A stretch of 64,000 bases of DNA, from assembly GCF_024652905.1 (NCBI RefSeq), contig NZ_CP102428.1, forward strand, positions 3,394,001-3,458,000. Direction: 5' to 3'. The notes below the pieces were generated by a model that was not told where the DNA came from, did no database searches, and was given only the letters and a program-made list of their open reading frames with translations. The translations under genes were made by a program, and so were the position numbers. This DNA is from Pseudomonas oryzihabitans (lineage in GTDB: Bacteria > Pseudomonadota > Gammaproteobacteria > Pseudomonadales > Pseudomonadaceae). Positions 7,822-15,032 of this stretch are shown here, piece by piece (position 1 is the stretch's first letter; each line of letters begins with the position of its first letter).

Positions 7822-8052
7822 ACTCGACTCCTGATCGGTACAGAGGAAAAATAGGTAAATATTAGAAACCGGCCAATGCAAGAATTTTTTGACAGTTTTT
7901 GACGAAACCTCTGACAGGCCTTTGACGGGAAAGACACGCGAACCTAGCCCCAAAGCGGCATAAAGCTTGGTGCGCAGGGGATTGGGTGGAGATAGGTGGT
8001 CAAAAACTCTAGCAGAGCGGAACATCGCCGCGGAAGAAGGAGCGCCTCGTAG

Positions 8053-8064
8053 CCCCCCCCCCCC
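8053..8064. repeat. 12-base poly-C tract
   Basis: An uninterrupted run of 12 Cs ten bases beyond the stop codon of the nuclease gene (minus strand) and upstream of the exported-protein gene at 7821. Runs of this length are prone to slippage and could also be a sequencing weak spot. It lies outside recognised coding sequence. Confidence 0.9.
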
Positions 8065-8073
8065 GAAGGCAAC

Positions 8074-9168
8074 CTAACCGGCGTAAGTCAAGGCAGTAGC
8101 CTTGAGCAGCTCCGCCAACTCGAATATATCGTCCACAGACTCTATCGGATGGCGAGTTTCTTTCTTTGCCTCATCAAAAGTACCAATGTACTTTTGAGAT
8201 CGATTGAAATGAAGCCGTGCTATTGGCTTCCGATTGTTATCATCGAGCAAGATGCCAAAATAACTTTGTGTATCTCGGGCAGTGATGCGCTTTACATCAA
8301 CGACAGACCTAATGATGGCTTTCACTACGTTAAAGCCTTCGATCTCATCCGCAGTTGTAACAACCAAGTCTTTCTCCACTACGTCGACTTGGGACTCGCT
8401 CCCTGGAGTGGCGCCGGCAGCTACCACCTGACTAACTATTACCGGCTGAGCACTCCCAGTGATTGCCGACTTGAGCCGATCATTCACCTGATCACTTAGA
8501 AACTGCACGGTAGCTTTGCGCGTTAGCTGAGCAAACTGCTCCCTTACTTTCTGGGTGATGGTGCCCTCATAAACGCGAGAGGCGAAGAAGCGGACGAAGT
8601 CCTCATCCGGCTGCTGAAACTGCGCCTGAAGCTCACGCTTGATTTGTCCGACATACTTCAGCTCGCCAGCGGCACTGATAATTGACTCTACGTCAAAGGC
8701 TGACTTGGTAAGCTTTTGGAGTTCCGGTACGACATGATCATCGATATCTAGCATGTCAAACTCGAGGAACGGCTTATCGTCCATTTTGTTCGGCGCTTCG
8801 AGATCGGTGAAAAATCGATAAACCTGACCGTTGGTCAGTATCGAGATTCTCGCAGTGGTCACATGAAAATAGCGAAAGAGCTGACTAGCATGATTGATAT
8901 TGAGAGGCTCGCCGACCTTCTTACTCTCAATAAGAATTTGTACCTGTCCATCTTTGAAGATGGCATAGTCGATTTTTTCGCCTTTCTTTGTGCCAACGTC
9001 ACAAATGAACTCAGGTACGACTTCGAGCGGATCGAATACATCGTAACCAAGAACACTTTGAATGAACGGCATGACGAAAGCCGTCTTAGTCGCTTCCTCT
9101 GTCTGAATCGCCGCTTTCTGTTGCCGAATTTTCGCGGCTAGGCTGGCCAACTTCTCTTCAAACTCCAT
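8074..9168 (-). CDS. stand-alone HsdR N-terminal-domain nuclease
   Basis: 364 residues from ATG 9168, which has a strong AGGAGG site upstream. The N-terminal 180 residues match the type I restriction HsdR N-terminal domain. The PD-(D/E)XK active site is visible as Asp67 in GEKIDYAIF followed by Glu81-x-Lys83 in ILIESKK. There is no SF2 helicase/translocase region and no hsdM or hsdS nearby, so it is not a normal restriction subunit. The C-terminal 90 residues (VVKAIIRSVVDVKRITARD onward) are a separate conserved-looking domain. It is cargo of the satellite, read against the replication operon, and is a plausible anti-phage gene. That role is inferred from family and location only. Confidence 0.8.
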   Translation of the reverse strand: MEFEEKLASLAAKIRQQKAAIQTEEATKTAFVMPFIQSVLGYDVFDPLEVVPEFICDVGTKKGEKIDYAIFKDGQVQILIESKKVGEPLNINHASQLFRYFHVTTARISILTNGQVYRFFTDLEAPNKMDDKPFLEFDMLDIDDHVVPELQKLTKSAFDVESIISAAGELKYVGQIKRELQAQFQQPDEDFVRFFASRVYEGTITQKVREQFAQLTRKATVQFLSDQVNDRLKSAITGSAQPVIVSQVVAAGATPGSESQVDVVEKDLVVTTADEIEGFNVVKAIIRSVVDVKRITARDTQSYFGILLDDNNRKPIARLHFNRSQKYIGTFDEAKKETRHPIESVDDIFELAELLKATALTYAG

Positions 9169-9540
9169 GGTTCCCTCCTTTGGGTTGCAGGTCCTTTCAG
9201 TATCGGCAGAGATCTCACACCCTGCATCCCGCATCAATGCCGCCTGAGGCCCCAACTGAGCCACTGGTCGCGGCTTTGCTCACCATCCTGTCAGCGCAGC
9301 CGGGGAAAGCAATAATCTGCCAGCCACTTGTGGAGCCGCTCTGTTCGATTCAAGCTCAACTCACGTCAGTCCGGATTTCGAAAGTATGTTTACTGGCACA
9401 TCTAAGCAGCGGAAAAACTTGTTAAGGACATTCACCGTCCGCAACCTGTTTTTCGCACTATGCGCAATCACTGCTCTTGCCTATATGGCTAAGTTGGTCG
9501 GCGCCACTTCAATCGAAGTCTGACATAAAGGGAGAAACAC
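9169..9540. other. intergenic region between divergent cargo genes
   Basis: 372 bases between the nuclease gene (leftward) and the coiled-coil gene (rightward). It must hold both promoters, but I cannot pick convincing -35/-10 pairs. A GGGAG site precedes the ATG at 9541. An 81-codon frame at 9180-9425 has no ribosome binding site and an unconvincing composition. No tRNA, repeat or strong hairpin seen. Confidence 0.6.
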
Positions 9541-9978
9541 ATGGCACGACGCCGCCCCCGCACCTTTCGATCCTGGGCCCTCGGTTTGGCAGGCGCCGCG
9601 GTAATAGCGCTGGTGTCCTACAAGCTTCGCCTACTAGTCGCCGAAGACTTCACGCAGCATCAGCTAGCGCAGGTGCAAAAGACCATCGCCCAGGTTCAGC
9701 AGCAGTCGCTCCAACAGCAGGCACAGTTCCAGGCAGCAAGCCAGGCTCAAGCTCAGGCGACGCGCGTGGAGGCTGACCGCCGAGCTGCGGACTCCATACG
9801 TCGCGCTGACGAATGGCAGAAGAAGGAAGCTGCTTGGAATGCGTTCTTCCACCAGTCGCCGGACTGTGACGTTTGGCGTGACGATCGCCACATGGTGGAA
9901 TGCCAAAACAAGGTCATGAGGGCGAAGTGGGATTTCGAACATCGATGGGCTGCCGGCGAACTGCATGGTGGTGGCTGA
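9541..9978 (+). CDS. membrane-anchored coiled-coil protein, 145 aa
   Basis: ATG with GGGAG 9 bases upstream. A basic start (MARRRPRTFRSW) precedes one membrane helix (about 12-27), then a long Gln/Ala-rich coiled coil (about 38-95), then a short soluble end with two cysteines (SPDCDVW and VECQNK) that could pair in the periplasm. No family recognised. Flanked by oppositely oriented cargo genes. Confidence 0.6.
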   Translation: MARRRPRTFRSWALGLAGAAVIALVSYKLRLLVAEDFTQHQLAQVQKTIAQVQQQSLQQQAQFQAASQAQAQATRVEADRRAADSIRRADEWQKKEAAWNAFFHQSPDCDVWRDDRHMVECQNKVMRAKWDFEHRWAAGELHGGG

Positions 9979-9982
9979 GCTG

Positions 9983-10462
9983 CTATCTGCGCCAGCGCAG
10001 GATCGAGATCGCCTTGAACTGCGCGATAGCAAGAGACCCACGCTCATTGCGTGCTTTGGAGCCAGGGCGAGCTAGGGCAGCCTCTACGTCACCTCTGGAG
10101 GCCTCACGCATTTCATAAGCATTGAAGTCGTCATCCAGAAGCACCAGTAGCACTGAATCAAACTCCTGACGTAGATCGATGGCGCCCATCCGTCCCGCCC
10201 TGCGGTTGCCTGACGTAACTTGGCGCCCCTTGATCTGGATGCGCCTAGGGGAACCGTCACGGATCTCCGTTGCGTCATAGCCGGCCTGACGAGCCGAATG
10301 CAGCTCAAGCCCCAGTAGCCGGGCCGCCTCGTACTCGGCAACCTCGCCAGTAATCCCCAGCGGTTTGCCTGTTAGCTCCTTGTAACGTCTGGCGAGCCCT
10401 TTCGCCTGGGAGAGTAGCGCCATAACCTCCGAGTCACTCGCCTGGTGCTCTTGTCCGCTCAT
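9983..10462 (-). CDS. DUF6998-like protein, restriction-nuclease fold
   Basis: 159 residues. The core reads GEVAEYEAARLLGLEL, then GYDATEIRDG and RRIQIKGRQV. Glu (about 40), Asp63 and the pair Gln76-x-Lys78 fit a PD-(D/E)XK-like active site of the kind found in small restriction-like domains (DUF6998 as I recall). A basic SGNRRAGR loop follows. Its start codon overlaps the stop of the upstream gene at 10459-10779, so the two are translationally coupled. Could be a defence nuclease or a DNA-processing factor of the satellite. Activity is not proven by sequence. Confidence 0.6.
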   Translation of the reverse strand: MSGQEHQASDSEVMALLSQAKGLARRYKELTGKPLGITGEVAEYEAARLLGLELHSARQAGYDATEIRDGSPRRIQIKGRQVTSGNRRAGRMGAIDLRQEFDSVLLVLLDDDFNAYEMREASRGDVEAALARPGSKARNERGSLAIAQFKAISILRWRR

Positions 10463-10779
10463 TGGCTGCGCTTTTTGGCCACCTGCTTTGCGGCAAGACC
10501 GTACTGCTCTCGGTAAGCCGTAATGTCATCTGCACTCACGTCCTCCCGATAGCACACCGTGTCATAGCCGCCCGCCCGACTGTAGGCGCTACGACGGCCG
10601 CAACTGCTCCCGTTGCGAGCATGGTTGTACGGGCAGGCGCACGGACCGGAATAGTTGGCGATCGACTCTTTAATGATCTGCTGGGCGACCTGATCGTCGC
10701 TGACGAAACCCTGCAGGGCGAAGGCTGGAGCCGCCAGTGCAGAGAGCGAAAAGGCGACGGCGAGGAGCTGAATGCGCAT
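10459..10779 (-). CDS. small exported Cys-rich protein, 106 aa
   Basis: A clear signal peptide (MRIQLLAVAFSLSALAAPAFA) should be cleaved after AFA. The mature part carries CACPYNHARNGSSCGRRS and a later CYRED, four cysteines that look like a compact disulfide or metal-binding motif. I have seen this CxCPYN...CGxRSAYSRxGG pattern in small periplasmic proteins of phages and plasmids but know no function. Translationally coupled to the nuclease-fold gene downstream. Confidence 0.65.
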   Translation of the reverse strand: MRIQLLAVAFSLSALAAPAFALQGFVSDDQVAQQIIKESIANYSGPCACPYNHARNGSSCGRRSAYSRAGGYDTVCYREDVSADDITAYREQYGLAAKQVAKKRSQ

Positions 10780-11106
10780 GATGGTTCCTCCCTAGATGCG
10801 TCCTCTCCTTATCGGCAACGGTCGGTATGCTCTTGAAGTAGACGAATGTCGAAAATGGGAGGGGGCATAGCCAAGCCTTAGGAGCCGCCCTCAGGGGCCG
10901 ACCGCTCCACCATTTTTCACGCTCGCAAATTACTGCTTCTGTCAGAGCGATAGCCGCGGAAAATGGGAATGACCTCCGCGCTTACTAGGCGGTAAATCAA
11001 TCCTGGCATGACCCTTCATCACTCATACAGACAGCCTTATCCGCCAGATTTGACAGGAGGAAAACAGCTGATATTTTGCGACGCAATTCACTCAAGGAGA
11101 TGAGAC
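10780..11106. other. intergenic region, promoter side for two divergent genes
   Basis: 327 bases between the exported Cys-rich gene (leftward) and the lipoprotein gene (rightward). It contains the promoter listed at 11050-11077. The words AAAATGGGA (10852 and 10959 areas) and CCATTTTT (about 10911) recur as loosely repeated and inverted motifs. I see no RNA gene or open frame worth calling. Confidence 0.5.
11050..11077 (+). promoter_or_regulatory. candidate sigma70 promoter of the lipoprotein gene
   Basis: TTGACA at 11050-11055, a 16-base spacer and TATTTT at 11072-11077, about 30 bases before the ATG at 11107. The -35 is perfect, the -10 moderate. Confidence 0.5.
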
Positions 11107-11502
11107 ATGCGCCGCTTGCTGATTTTAATAGGGACTGTATCTGCGCTGACTGGCTGTGTATCGAGCCAAGAGGTGGACGCATGGAGAAGTGAGGCTGGAA
11201 GGACGACGCCGGTATGCCAGGGCGATGACGACTGTCAGGTTAAATGGTCTGCCGCACGACGCTGGGTGCTCAATAACGCTGGAACGAAGATCCAAAACTA
11301 TGGCGCTGACTACTTCGATACGTATAACCCGCTTCCCGATAGCCCCAACCTTGCAGCGCAGGTCTCGAAAGAGGCACTAGGTAGCGGCAAATACGCCATC
11401 ACTGCAAAGCTCTGGTGCAACAACATGTTTGGATGCCAACCAAACGCTTGGAAAGCTCTAGTGGATTTCAACCGTACAGTGAACGCAGCCTCACCACACT
11501 AA
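11107..11502 (+). CDS. putative lipoprotein, 131 aa
   Basis: AAGGAG precedes the ATG. The N-terminus MRRLLILIGTVSALTGC ends in a lipobox (LTGC, Cys17), so the product should be lipidated. Residue after the Cys is Val-Ser-Ser, compatible with outer-membrane sorting. The mature domain has four more cysteines in two pairs (VCQGDDDC and WCNNMFGC). No family recognised. Last gene before the likely right end of the satellite. Confidence 0.65.
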   Translation: MRRLLILIGTVSALTGCVSSQEVDAWRSEAGRTTPVCQGDDDCQVKWSAARRWVLNNAGTKIQNYGADYFDTYNPLPDSPNLAAQVSKEALGSGKYAITAKLWCNNMFGCQPNAWKALVDFNRTVNAASPH

Positions 11503-11721
11503 GCGTTTCGGTTCCTCCCAACGCCCCTCGGTTAAGGTATGTGAGGGGAGTACTTTCGGTTTTAGGGGTAAAAATGAGGGTAAACTCATGCCCCTTCAAA
11601 ACAGGAACCCTGCAGTTGCTGCTACTCAGGCAATCTTTCGATTCCGTCCCTGCACCAAGACAAGCTTCCAGATCCTGCGGGATCTGGAAATCAGAGAAAC
11701 CGGCCTAGCGCCGGTTTTTTT
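11503..11721. other. candidate right attachment region of the satellite
   Basis: Directly repeated AGGGGTAAA and GAGGGTAAA (around 11565-11585) resemble integrase arm-type sites. A tRNA-3'-end-like piece (TTTCGATTCCGTCCC then TGCACCA, 11637-11656) follows, then a perfect 10-bp hairpin TTCCAGATCC/GGATCTGGAA (11666-11689) and an intrinsic terminator (11697-11721). This order, arm sites then tRNA tail then terminator, is what an attR left by integration into a tRNA gene would look like. The tail does not fold into a clean T-arm with standard spacing, so the tRNA reading is uncertain. Confidence 0.35.
11697..11721 (+). terminator. rho-independent terminator
   Basis: Perfect 8-bp stem AAACCGGC/GCCGGTTT with a 5-base loop, then a T run (seven Ts from 11715). 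Confidence 0.8.
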
Positions 11722-11797
11722 GTGCCTGCGATATGGGCAAGCCAGCCTGCAGGCGTCGCTATCTCGTCACGCCCCTTCCCTTGCGGCCCAGCACCGC

Positions 11798-11841
<44 letters not shown>

Positions 11842-11903
11842 CCAAGGGTGCCAAGGCCCGTTCTAGACAGCCTCAATCCTTTGCGAAACCCGCCCAGACG
11901 ATC

Positions 11904-11932
11904 TTGACTCTCTACCCACTTCAGACTTTTTA
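11904..11932 (+). promoter_or_regulatory. candidate promoter of the His-rich gene
   Basis: TTGACT (11904-11909), a 17-base spacer and TTTTTA (11927-11932), about 45 bases before the ATG at 11978. Confidence 0.4.
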
Positions 11933-11977
11933 ATGGCACGGCGTCGCCCGACACCCACCTTTTCTGGAGTCAGCACC

Positions 11978-12331
11978 ATGAGCACCTGCAGCCAAAAGCA
12001 TCACGCCAATCACAGCCACCAGCACGGTCCGAACTGTGGCCACACCGCCATCGAGCACGCGGGCCACATCGACTATCTCCACGACGGCCATCTGCACCAC
12101 ATGCATGGTGACCACGTGGACGAGCACGTGCTGGAGGTCAATGCGACCAATCCGGATCACTGCACCCATGGCCAGAGCAGCGGCCATGCGGCCGACCACG
12201 TCCATGGGCCCGATTGCGGTCACGAAGCCGTGCCCCACGGCGATCATGTCGACTACCTGGTGGATGGCCGGCTGCATCATGTCCATGACGGCCACTGCGA
12301 CGACCATGGCCCGGTGACCCTGGTCCGCTAG
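11978..12331 (+). CDS. histidine-rich metal-binding protein, 117 aa
   Basis: ATG at 11978 is preceded by GGAG; the frame is open further upstream without a site. Over a quarter of the residues are His, with four Cys. The protein contains two copies of one unit: HGPNCGHTAIEHAGHIDYL with DGHLHHMH, and HGPDCGHEAVPHGDHVDYL with DGRLHHVHDG, separated by an acidic linker. It has no signal peptide, so it is cytoplasmic. Such proteins buffer or deliver zinc, nickel or copper. Related His-rich proteins occur in Pseudomonas, but the metal and partner cannot be read from sequence, and no Zur-type box was recognised upstream. Confidence 0.75.
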   Translation: MSTCSQKHHANHSHQHGPNCGHTAIEHAGHIDYLHDGHLHHMHGDHVDEHVLEVNATNPDHCTHGQSSGHAADHVHGPDCGHEAVPHGDHVDYLVDGRLHHVHDGHCDDHGPVTLVR

Positions 12332-12367
12332 CGACGGCTGTCGAAAGAACGCCAGGCGCCATCGCCC

Positions 12368-12706
12368 TCACGCCGGCGCCGGGGCTCCGTCCACCACGCC
12401 GAGATGAAGAGCCAGCCACACCGTGGCGACTGTGGGATCGGTATAGGTCACCCAGTGCTCAGCGTGGGCGGGGATGAGCAGCGTATCCCCTGGCTCGAGC
12501 GCCACCTCCCGCCCTTCCAGGGCGATCCGCGCGGCGCCCTGCAGAACCAGCACCCACTCCTCATGGGCCTGCCGATAGGGCGTCTGCGCTGGCGTCGTCT
12601 GGCCCTGGGAAACGATGCGTTCGATGCGGCAACCGGGCCGCGCCAGCAGGGACGTGAACACCTCCGCGGCGGAGGCATCGGGCAGGTCGCGAAACAGATT
12701 GGTCAT
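12368..12706 (-). CDS. cupin-domain protein, 112 aa
   Basis: A single small cupin barrel: RIERIVSQGQTTPAQ, then the first motif-like EEWVLVLQGAARIALEG, then EPGDTLLIPAHAEHWV. The usual metal ligands are partly kept (Glu in HEEW, His in PAHAEH). The start at 12706 (MTNLFRDLP) has GGGA upstream and gives the usual size of the family; an upstream open stretch to 12850 is ignored. Likely a sugar- or metal-binding enzyme of unknown substrate. Faces the His-rich gene. Confidence 0.75.
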   Translation of the reverse strand: MTNLFRDLPDASAAEVFTSLLARPGCRIERIVSQGQTTPAQTPYRQAHEEWVLVLQGAARIALEGREVALEPGDTLLIPAHAEHWVTYTDPTVATVWLALHLGVVDGAPAPA

Positions 12707-13013
12707 GACGTTTTCCCATAGGGCCTCGCGCCAGGGTGCGCTAAGGTCATCCAGACTGCGCCTGTCCGACCAGGCGCTCAAGTCTCGAAGGGATCCGCGC
12801 CATCCAGGAGTCGCCGCCATGGCCCCAGGTGCTCTGCCATTTGCCGTCAAGAGTGCGATCCGCCCGACCTTTTCGGGAGCCCGTCACCCGATCGCCAAGA
12901 TTTTCGGCGATGATCGATCGCAGGGGTGGCTACCGATCAAGGGCGCCGCTCGACCCCGGTTGGCCGCTGCGGTCAACCAGACCTCGCACCAGGCGCACGG
13001 AGGCGCTTACTGC
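12707..13013. other. intergenic region, 307 bases
   Basis: Divergent promoter region between the cupin gene and two tiny membrane-protein genes. The imperfect inverted repeat GATCGCC...GGCGATGATC (about 12890-12915) could be an operator or hairpin. No coding frame with a ribosome binding site was found. Confidence 0.4.
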
Positions 13014-13226
13014 ATGCCGATTCCCTCGATTCCCCTCATCGCCCCTGCCCTGTCCGGCGCCCTGCCTCAACCAGCCATCGACCAGCCCGGCCCGCGTACC
13101 GCCGAGCCGACCGTCCCCCTCTGGTTCAGGGTGCTGAGCGGCGTCAGCTTATGGCTGAACCGGTTGTTTCTCGGCCTGGTGCTGGCGCTGGTCGGCTTTA
13201 CCCTCTGGCACTGGTGGCAGGGATGA
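13014..13226 (+). CDS. small membrane protein, 70 aa
   Basis: ATG at 13014 with GGAGG 10 bases upstream. The first 40 residues are Pro-rich and polar, followed by one membrane helix (LFLGLVLALVGFTLWHW). The stop overlaps the ATG of the next tiny gene. No family recognised. Confidence 0.55.
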   Translation: MPIPSIPLIAPALSGALPQPAIDQPGPRTAEPTVPLWFRVLSGVSLWLNRLFLGLVLALVGFTLWHWWQG

Positions 13227-13333
13227 AGCGACGTCTGGATCAACTGGAGCTGACCATCCTGATGTGCGGTATCGGCCTGCTGGCCATGGCGCTGATCGTC
13301 GCCGTCGGCATGCAGGGCCTCGATTGGGGCTGA
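13223..13333 (+). CDS. tiny membrane protein, 36 aa
   Basis: ATG overlaps the upstream stop (ATGA). The product is a short basic lead (MKRRLDQLE) plus one membrane helix (LTILMCGIGLLAMALIVAVG). The coupling and one-helix architecture shared with its neighbour suggest a two-subunit small membrane complex, which is inference. Confidence 0.5.
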   Translation: MKRRLDQLELTILMCGIGLLAMALIVAVGMQGLDWG

Positions 13334-13436
13334 GTGGACGGGCGGGCTTACCGGACCTTTACCTGGCCTGACGTCCGCTGACCGCCAAAGGTGTTTCATG
13401 GTGACGCGGCCTATCGAGCGCCGCGAGGAGAACACC

Positions 13437-13772
13437 ATGGCATCGCGAGCGTCGTTGATTCTGCTGTTGACCGCCACCCTGACCGCCAGCGGCCTGGCCG
13501 CCGCCCATGAAGGCCCCGATCGAGGACAGCCCTGGGCGGGCGGCGCCCCAGCCGTCGCCGAGGGCGGCGAATTCCTGCCGGCGGGCGAATTTCGACGGCA
13601 TCACCGGCACCCCCCCTATTACCGCAGGGATCGCTACCCCTACAGCTACTACCAGCCCTATCCGCAACCGGGTTATGCCGCGCCGCGTTGGCGGCCGGCA
13701 CCGCCGGGCTACTACGCCTATCCGCCGGCCTATGAGGCGCGACCCTATTACGGACCACCCCGGCATTGGTGA
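13437..13772 (+). CDS. small exported Tyr/Pro-rich protein, 111 aa
   Basis: GAGGAG precedes ATG 13437. A signal peptide (MASRASLILLLTATLTASG, ending near LAAAHE) leads a mature part very rich in Tyr, Pro, Arg and His (RRHHRHPPYYRRDRYPYSY is typical). Such low-complexity exported proteins are common in Pseudomonas envelopes with no known role. Confidence 0.65.
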   Translation: MASRASLILLLTATLTASGLAAAHEGPDRGQPWAGGAPAVAEGGEFLPAGEFRRHHRHPPYYRRDRYPYSYYQPYPQPGYAAPRWRPAPPGYYAYPPAYEARPYYGPPRHW

Positions 13773-13886
13773 ACTGCTTGGCATCGCGGCGGCGAGATGG
13801 TGGCCTTTTGCGATGAGCCACACAGGGAGATGTTTGCCAGAGGAGCAAAATGCCATCACCCCATTAGGCTTTAGGGCGTTGCCAAC

Positions 13887-13979
13887 ATGTATGAGAGAGA
13901 TGATGTAATCTGCATGGCCTGCCTTGCGACCATGGCTGCGGCCTTCACCGGCTTCATCATGGTGATGGCGCTGCTGTAA
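13887..13979 (+). CDS. possible tiny membrane protein, 30 aa
   Basis: Reads MYERDDVICMACLATMAAAF then one hydrophobic stretch to the stop. A CMAC pair sits before the helix. The ribosome binding site is weak (AGGG), but the frame ends just before a strong terminator, as a real gene would. Low confidence. Confidence 0.4.
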   Translation: MYERDDVICMACLATMAAAFTGFIMVMALL

Positions 13980-13991
13980 CTGCCAGATAGA

Positions 13992-14017
13992 CGAAACCCC
14001 GCCGAGGCGGGGTTTCG
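13992..14017. terminator. bidirectional terminator
   Basis: Inverted repeat CGAAACCCCGCC/GGCGGGGTTTCG between a rightward tiny gene and leftward sutA; A- and T-rich ends allow function on both strands. Confidence 0.75.
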
Positions 14018-14036
14018 AAGGCGGTATGGCGTGGTC

Positions 14037-14369
14037 CTAGATGGGCCGACTGCCATACTTGCTGTCGGGCTTCTTGGGCGGATCGGCGACCACATTGGCG
14101 TCGATCTCCTGCACCTTGCCACCGCGGGCCAGAAAGTCCTGCATGGCCTTTTCCAACGCATCCCGCTCGCGCTGCTTGGCTTCCACCGAAGGCAGTTCCT
14201 CGGGCTCGGCTTCGCGCTTCTTCTTGGCCTTGCTGCCGGACGCGGGTGTTTCGCTTTCGCCGCTTTCCTCTTGCTCGGCGTCGTCGGTTGCGGCAGCGAA
14301 GTCTTCGTTATCGCCCTCTTCCTCCGCCCCGGTCTCCAGGTCGTCCTGCTCCAGATCTTCGTCGCTCAT
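14037..14369 (-). CDS. sutA: RNA polymerase-binding regulator SutA
   Basis: 110 residues: an acidic disordered first half (MSDEDLEQDDLETGAEEEGD) and a conserved C-terminal half (LPSVEAKQRERDALEKAMQ, then RGGKVQEI, VVADPPKKPDSKYGSRPI). This matches P. aeruginosa SutA, a small protein that binds RNA polymerase and affects transcription, including rRNA genes, in slow growth. GGAGG lies upstream of the ATG. Gene order with yjbQ, amtB and glnK is as in P. aeruginosa. A short Lys-rich insert joins the halves. Confidence 0.9.
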   Translation of the reverse strand: MSDEDLEQDDLETGAEEEGDNEDFAAATDDAEQEESGESETPASGSKAKKKREAEPEELPSVEAKQRERDALEKAMQDFLARGGKVQEIDANVVADPPKKPDSKYGSRPI

Positions 14370-14440
14370 AAACCGCCTCCACAGACTTTGGCAAAATCGG
14401 ACCGCGCGTTTTGACGCGGCCTCTTAAAAAAAATTCCTGG

Positions 14441-14860
14441 CTATTCGCCTTGCAGCGTCGCGATCAGCCGCCGCGCGCCACCTTGGTCGCGATGCTCGCC
14501 CAGGTAGATGCCCTGCCAGGTTCCCAGCGCCAGGCGCCCGGCCTGGACTGGTAGGCTCAGACTGCAGCCGAGCAGACTGCTCTTGAAATGCGCAGGCAGG
14601 TCGTCCGGGCCTTCGTAGTCGTGCTCGTAACCAGCCTGCCCCTGGGGCACCAGCTGATTGAAGAACCGCTCGAAGTCACGGCGCACCGCCCCGTCGGCAT
14701 TCTCGTTGATGGTCAACGAGGCCGAGGTGTGCTGCAGCCAGAGGTGCAACAGGCCGATCCGGCATTCGCCAAGCTCGGGCAGTTGCTCCAGCACCTCAGC
14801 CGTGACGAGATGGAAACCACGCGCCCGCGCGCGCAGGGAAAAGGTCCGCTGCAGCCACAT
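14441..14860 (-). CDS. yjbQ: YjbQ family protein (UPF0047)
   Basis: 139 residues with the family marks [39 protein letters not shown] and [13 protein letters not shown]. The conserved His, Glu and Asp residues form a putative metal site. Some members can act weakly as thiamine-phosphate synthases, so the family is often called secondary thiamine-phosphate synthase enzyme; the true role is unsettled. ATG 14860 follows a GGGGG site; a TTG at 14866 is an alternative. Confidence 0.85.
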   Translation of the reverse strand: MWLQRTFSLRARARGFHLVTAEVLEQLPELGECRIGLLHLWLQHTSASLTINENADGAVRRDFERFFNQLVPQGQAGYEHDYEGPDDLPAHFKSSLLGCSLSLPVQAGRLALGTWQGIYLGEHRDQGGARRLIATLQGE

Positions 14861-14992
14861 GAACAACCCCCGCCGACTGACTGGGCGCGCATTCTAGCGC
14901 GACGATCGGAAAAGCAAAGCGGTGATTGCACACCGCTGGCGTGCAGTCTAGACACAGCAGGACGACGGTTGTTCCGGCCGTACGGCAGACGT

Positions 14993-15020
14993 AAAAAAGG
15001 CGCCTCGCGGCGCCTTTTTC
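14993..15020. terminator. terminator after amtB
   Basis: AAAAAGGCGCC/GGCGCCTTTTT with loop TCGC, just beyond the amtB stop; symmetric, so it can serve either strand. Confidence 0.85.
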
Positions 15021-15032
15021 CAGAGCGGCGGC

